The notes below the pieces were generated by a model, which saw only the letters and a program-made list of their open reading frames with translations, made no database searches and had not been told where the DNA came from. Position numbers and translations under genes: made by a program. Shown one piece after another: positions 5,421 to 7,580 of a stretch of 7,580 nucleotides of DNA. This DNA is from Methanosarcina sp. (GTDB lineage: Archaea > Halobacteriota > Methanosarcinia > Methanosarcinales > Methanosarcinaceae). Location: assembly GCA_003157235.1 (NCBI GenBank), contig PMJC01000342.1, positions 1-7,580 of the forward strand, written 5' to 3'. The number at the start of each line of letters is the position of its first letter. Within the stretch, counting starts at the first letter, position 1.

Positions 5421-6392
5421 ATGATGGACCCGCAAATCGAGCGAAAACTTATTGAAATTATGAGGGTGATTAACGAAAATGACAAACCTATAGGTGCCAG
5501 AGCCATAGCTGATGAACTGAACGATAGGGGGTATGATATCGGAGAGCGTGCTGTCCGATATCATCTAAGGATCCTGGACGAGAGAGGATTCACACGCAAA
5601 CACGGATATGCAGGGCGTACACTTACTGAACTGGGAGAAAGTGAAATGAGTGATGCTCTCATTGGAGATCGCTTTGGTTTTGTGATATCCCAAATTGAAG
5701 AGATGGCATTTAGAACTACCATTAATCCAAAGACCAGTGAAGGGCTAGTACCAGTAAATATCTCTTACTTTGCTAAAGAGGATTTGGAGACCGTTATTGA
5801 TGTGATTTCTTATACCGCACATTCAGGATATATGATCAGTCCGAAAGTAAAAATTTTTGAAGAAGATGAAGATTTAATTTTTCTGCCTCCAGGAAAAGTC
5901 GGAATAGCTACAGTATGCAGTGTTACTTTTGATGGACTTCTTCTTAAATCAGGCATTCCTGTAGAACCTTCCTACGGTGGAATTCTACAGATAGAAAACA
6001 GAAAGCCTTCATACTTTTTGGATCTAATTTCTTATAGCGGAACTTCAATTGATCCAATACAAATTTTTATGAAACGGAAACCTACTTCAGTTCTCGAAGT
6101 GGTTGAGACGGGGGAAGGTAAAATTCTTGCAAATATTAGACAGATAAATTTATCGGCTTATGATAGGGTCATAGAAATTATTCAACAAGCACAACAAATG
6201 GGATTAGGAGGCTGTTTCCCTCCGGGGGATATTGATGGGTCTTTACTCGGGGCACCTATTGAGATGGGAAAGTTCGGAATTGCAATCGTAGGAGGAATGA
6301 ATGGAATCTGTGCCCTTGAAGAGACAGGAATTAGAATTGAAACAAATCCAATTTCTGCAGTTCTGGAATATAAAACGATGTCAGAAATCTGA
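5421..6392 (+). CDS. nrpR: NrpR-type transcriptional regulator, single NrpR domain
   Basis: The 323-residue protein has the NrpR architecture. Residues about 5-72 form a winged helix (IGARAIADEL, then recognition-helix-like GERAVRYHLRILDERGF and a YAGRTLTELG wing). Residues about 80-318 form one NrpR/DUF128 domain, with GDRFGFV (82-88), GKVGIATVCSVTFDG (158-172), GIPVEPSYGG (178-187) and GIAIVGGMNG (286-295). NrpR represses nitrogen-fixation and nitrogen-assimilation genes in methanogens and is released by 2-oxoglutarate. The Methanococcus protein carries two NrpR domains; Methanosarcina species use a DNA-binding NrpRI with a separate NrpRII, so this resembles NrpRI. A TTG at 5388 would add 11 residues, but GGTG at 5411-5414 supports ATG 5421 (or 5424). 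No GGAA-N6-TTCC operator is seen upstream, so classical autoregulation is not supported. It is followed by a 1-kb gap. A DUF128 paralogue with other targets remains possible. Confidence 0.88.
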   Translation: MMDPQIERKLIEIMRVINENDKPIGARAIADELNDRGYDIGERAVRYHLRILDERGFTRKHGYAGRTLTELGESEMSDALIGDRFGFVISQIEEMAFRTTINPKTSEGLVPVNISYFAKEDLETVIDVISYTAHSGYMISPKVKIFEEDEDLIFLPPGKVGIATVCSVTFDGLLLKSGIPVEPSYGGILQIENRKPSYFLDLISYSGTSIDPIQIFMKRKPTSVLEVVETGEGKILANIRQINLSAYDRVIEIIQQAQQMGLGGCFPPGDIDGSLLGAPIEMGKFGIAIVGGMNGICALEETGIRIETNPISAVLEYKTMSEI

Positions 6393-6408
6393 GAAGAGCA
6401 GGTGTTTA

Positions 6409-6421
6409 GATTACTGTAATC
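6409..6421. repeat. 13-bp perfect palindrome after nrpR
   Basis: GATTAC-t-GTAATC begins 17 nt past the nrpR stop codon. It is not followed by a T-run, so it is not a typical intrinsic terminator. It could stabilise an mRNA 3' end or bind a protein. Confidence 0.45.
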
Positions 6422-6569
6422 CATGATAACACAACTAAGAGTTTGGTAGGGAGCTGGGAATTTTAGGCCTCGTCATAAAGTGACAAACTCCTCCTATTCT
6501 ATACATGTTGGGATAGAACTTTTCTCTTCACAAATATGAGGCATTTCCATATTTACCCCAGATATACCC

Positions 6570-6621
6570 AAAAAAATATTTTTTCCCACAAACAATGGAA
6601 CCATATATTGAGCTTTTTTTT
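6570..6621 (+). terminator. Candidate T-tract termination zone downstream of nrpR
   Basis: The 14-bp palindrome AAAAAATATTTTTT (6571-6584) and an uninterrupted T8 (6614-6621) lie 190-230 nt after the nrpR stop. T-tracts are sufficient terminators in archaea, so these are the best candidates for ending the nrpR transcript. Its 3' UTR would then be unusually long, and the call is tentative. Confidence 0.3.
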
Positions 6622-7354
6622 AGAGTATTTATATATATATAGAAGCATATGAGAAGGAAATTTTCGAAAAGCTTCACTAATAGTAAGGATAATATATTAT
6701 TTTTGTTTAGAATTATCAATAATTTAATGTACGAGCTGAAAATGAACCGATAAAAAATTGTAGCTAGTTAAGCTGCCTAAAATTAATTTGTTGATATCTA
6801 TTTCGACACAATAATGCTTGAAATTACTGACTGAAGGAAAATAGAAAGCATAATAAATAATCTCTCCAAGTTGGATAATTGCAGAAAATTAAAAGTTTTA
6901 TTCCTTCACTTTCTATCTTGATCAATGACTCAATGATAAGACTCAAATTAGTTGTTTCAGAATATTGTTGCATTTGATACCAAGATTCAAATGAGACATA
7001 TATATTCAGAAGAAAATGTATAATTAGAAATAGGATGTCTTCCAAATTGAACAAAAAAATTAGTGAGGAATAATAGAGATCTGGCAAGAAACAATAATTC
7101 AAGCAATATGCTAAAATTGTCCAATTCTTGCAATTTTTCTACCTTATTAATATGGTTAAGATTTTTAAATCCCTTCTGGAATCGCCAAAATTTACTATTA
7201 ATTCCACCAACAATTGACTGCATATATCAAAAACCCGTAAAATGATAGAAGCCTCATATTTTTTGAATAAAATGGTACTTTGAATGATTATTTTCTCGAG
7301 ATACAAAAGATATGAAAGAAAATAATAATGGAGCCATATCAAAAATGGGATAAA

Positions 7355-7358
7355 GGAG
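7355..7358 (+). promoter_or_regulatory. Ribosome-binding site of sufC
   Basis: GGAG lies 3 nt before ATG 7362 and 9 nt before ATG 7368. Both spacings are workable, so the site confirms the gene start region but not which of the two codons is used. Confidence 0.55.
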
Positions 7359-7361
7359 AAA

Positions 7362-7580
7362 ATGTCGATGCTGAAAATAGAGGATCTGACTGTCGAAGTC
7401 AACGGAAAAACTTTGCTTCATGACATAAACCTCGAAGTCAAAAAAGGGTATACTAATGTGCTTTTTGGGCCAAACGGAGCTGGAAAAACAGCTTTAATGA
7501 GAACAATTATGGGCTTTAGTGAATACAAGATTGTGAAAGGCCAGATTCTGTTCAATGAAGAAAAAATTAACGACATGCCA
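7362..7580 (+). CDS. sufC: SufC, Fe-S cluster assembly ATPase (5' part only)
   Basis: The first 73 residues of an ABC-type ATPase are visible; the frame is open at the window edge. The N-terminus (LKIEDLTVEVNGKTLLHDINLEV) is the usual first strand pair. Walker A, GPNGAGKT, is at 36-43. The following TIMGFSEYKIVKGQILFNEEKI is characteristic of SufC (family form: IMGxxxYxVxxGxIxFxGxxI), not of membrane transporters. SufC is the cytoplasmic ATPase that works with SufB to build Fe-S clusters; in archaea the usual partner gene is sufB directly downstream, which is outside this window. The Q-loop, signature motif and Walker B also lie outside. A start at ATG 7368 (MLKIEDL) is an alternative that matches the usual family start. 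No clear TATA box was found; gaataaaatgg near 7264-7274 is the best but weak candidate. Confidence 0.85.
   Translation, partial: MSMLKIEDLTVEVNGKTLLHDINLEVKKGYTNVLFGPNGAGKTALMRTIMGFSEYKIVKGQILFNEEKINDMP

Larger units (their letters stand above)
6393..7361. other. Gene-free A+T-rich region between nrpR and sufC
   Basis: About 970 bp contain only short overlapping frames on both strands, as expected by chance at this A+T content. None has a credible ribosome-binding site plus a known motif. Visible landmarks are a 13-bp palindrome just after nrpR (6409-6421), A/T tracts at 6570-6584 and 6614-6621, a TA run near 6630-6640, and the direct repeat TCAATGA at 6922-6928 and 6930-6936. A minus-strand frame at 6987-7223 is discussed in the findings. 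Confidence 0.6.

Noticed and set aside
6182..6424. Minus-strand 80-codon frame overlapping the nrpR 3' end
   Set aside because: It is a shadow of the nrpR coding sequence with no supporting signals; the 370-708 minus-strand frame in mptE is rejected for the same reason.
6824..7102. 92-codon minus-strand frame as a membrane protein
   Set aside because: Its hydrophobic runs come from A+T-rich codons. It overlaps another frame on the same strand and has no ribosome-binding site.
7328..7423. Upstream ATG frame overlapping the sufC start as a leader peptide
   Set aside because: It has no ribosome-binding site, and its out-of-frame overlap with sufC is explained by the SufC coding sequence.
1..7580. 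CRISPR array, tRNA, rRNA, toxin-antitoxin or defence cassette
   Set aside because: I saw no regularly spaced repeats, cloverleaf-like segments, rRNA signatures or paired small genes. The repeats found are single palindromes or a two-copy motif.

Overview
The window looks like chromosomal DNA from a methanogenic archaeon of the Methanosarcina type. The reasons are a methanopterin-pathway MptE-type enzyme, an NrpR-type nitrogen regulator with a single effector domain, a GGTG ribosome-binding site, and a low coding fraction (about 61%) with long A+T-rich intergenic stretches. The genus is an inference; no rRNA or other marker gene is present.

Layout, left to right: (1) 1-198 (+) is the 3' end of a gene whose last 65 codons resemble the C-terminal tail of archaeal isoleucyl-tRNA synthetase. 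(2) 335-985 (+) encodes a 6-hydroxymethyl-7,8-dihydropterin pyrophosphokinase of the MptE family. (3) 986-2106 is a 1.1-kb gene-free gap between convergent genes; it holds palindromes and small decayed-looking reading frames. (4) 2107-4671 (-) encodes an 854-residue U32-family protein of the RlhA/YdcP type with a probable Fe-S cysteine set and a second barrel-like half. (5) 4672-5420 is a divergent, structure-rich intergenic region. It carries a 114-bp MITE-like element, a 35-nt palindrome, tandem TATA-like boxes and stacked hairpins ahead of the next gene. (6) 5421-6392 (+) encodes an NrpR-type regulator: a winged helix followed by one NrpR domain. (7) 6393-7361 is another gene-free A+T-rich stretch. 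(8) 7362-7580 (+) is the 5' end of sufC, the ATPase of the SUF Fe-S assembly system, cut by the window edge.

The genes do not form one pathway. They are mostly single transcription units: translation (ileS), tetrahydromethanopterin synthesis (mptE), probable RNA hydroxylation or U32 activity, nitrogen control (nrpR) and Fe-S assembly (sufC). No CRISPR array, tRNA, rRNA, phage or defence cassette was seen. The least explained part is the U32-nrpR intergenic region. I see no convincing case for a wholly new multigene system here.
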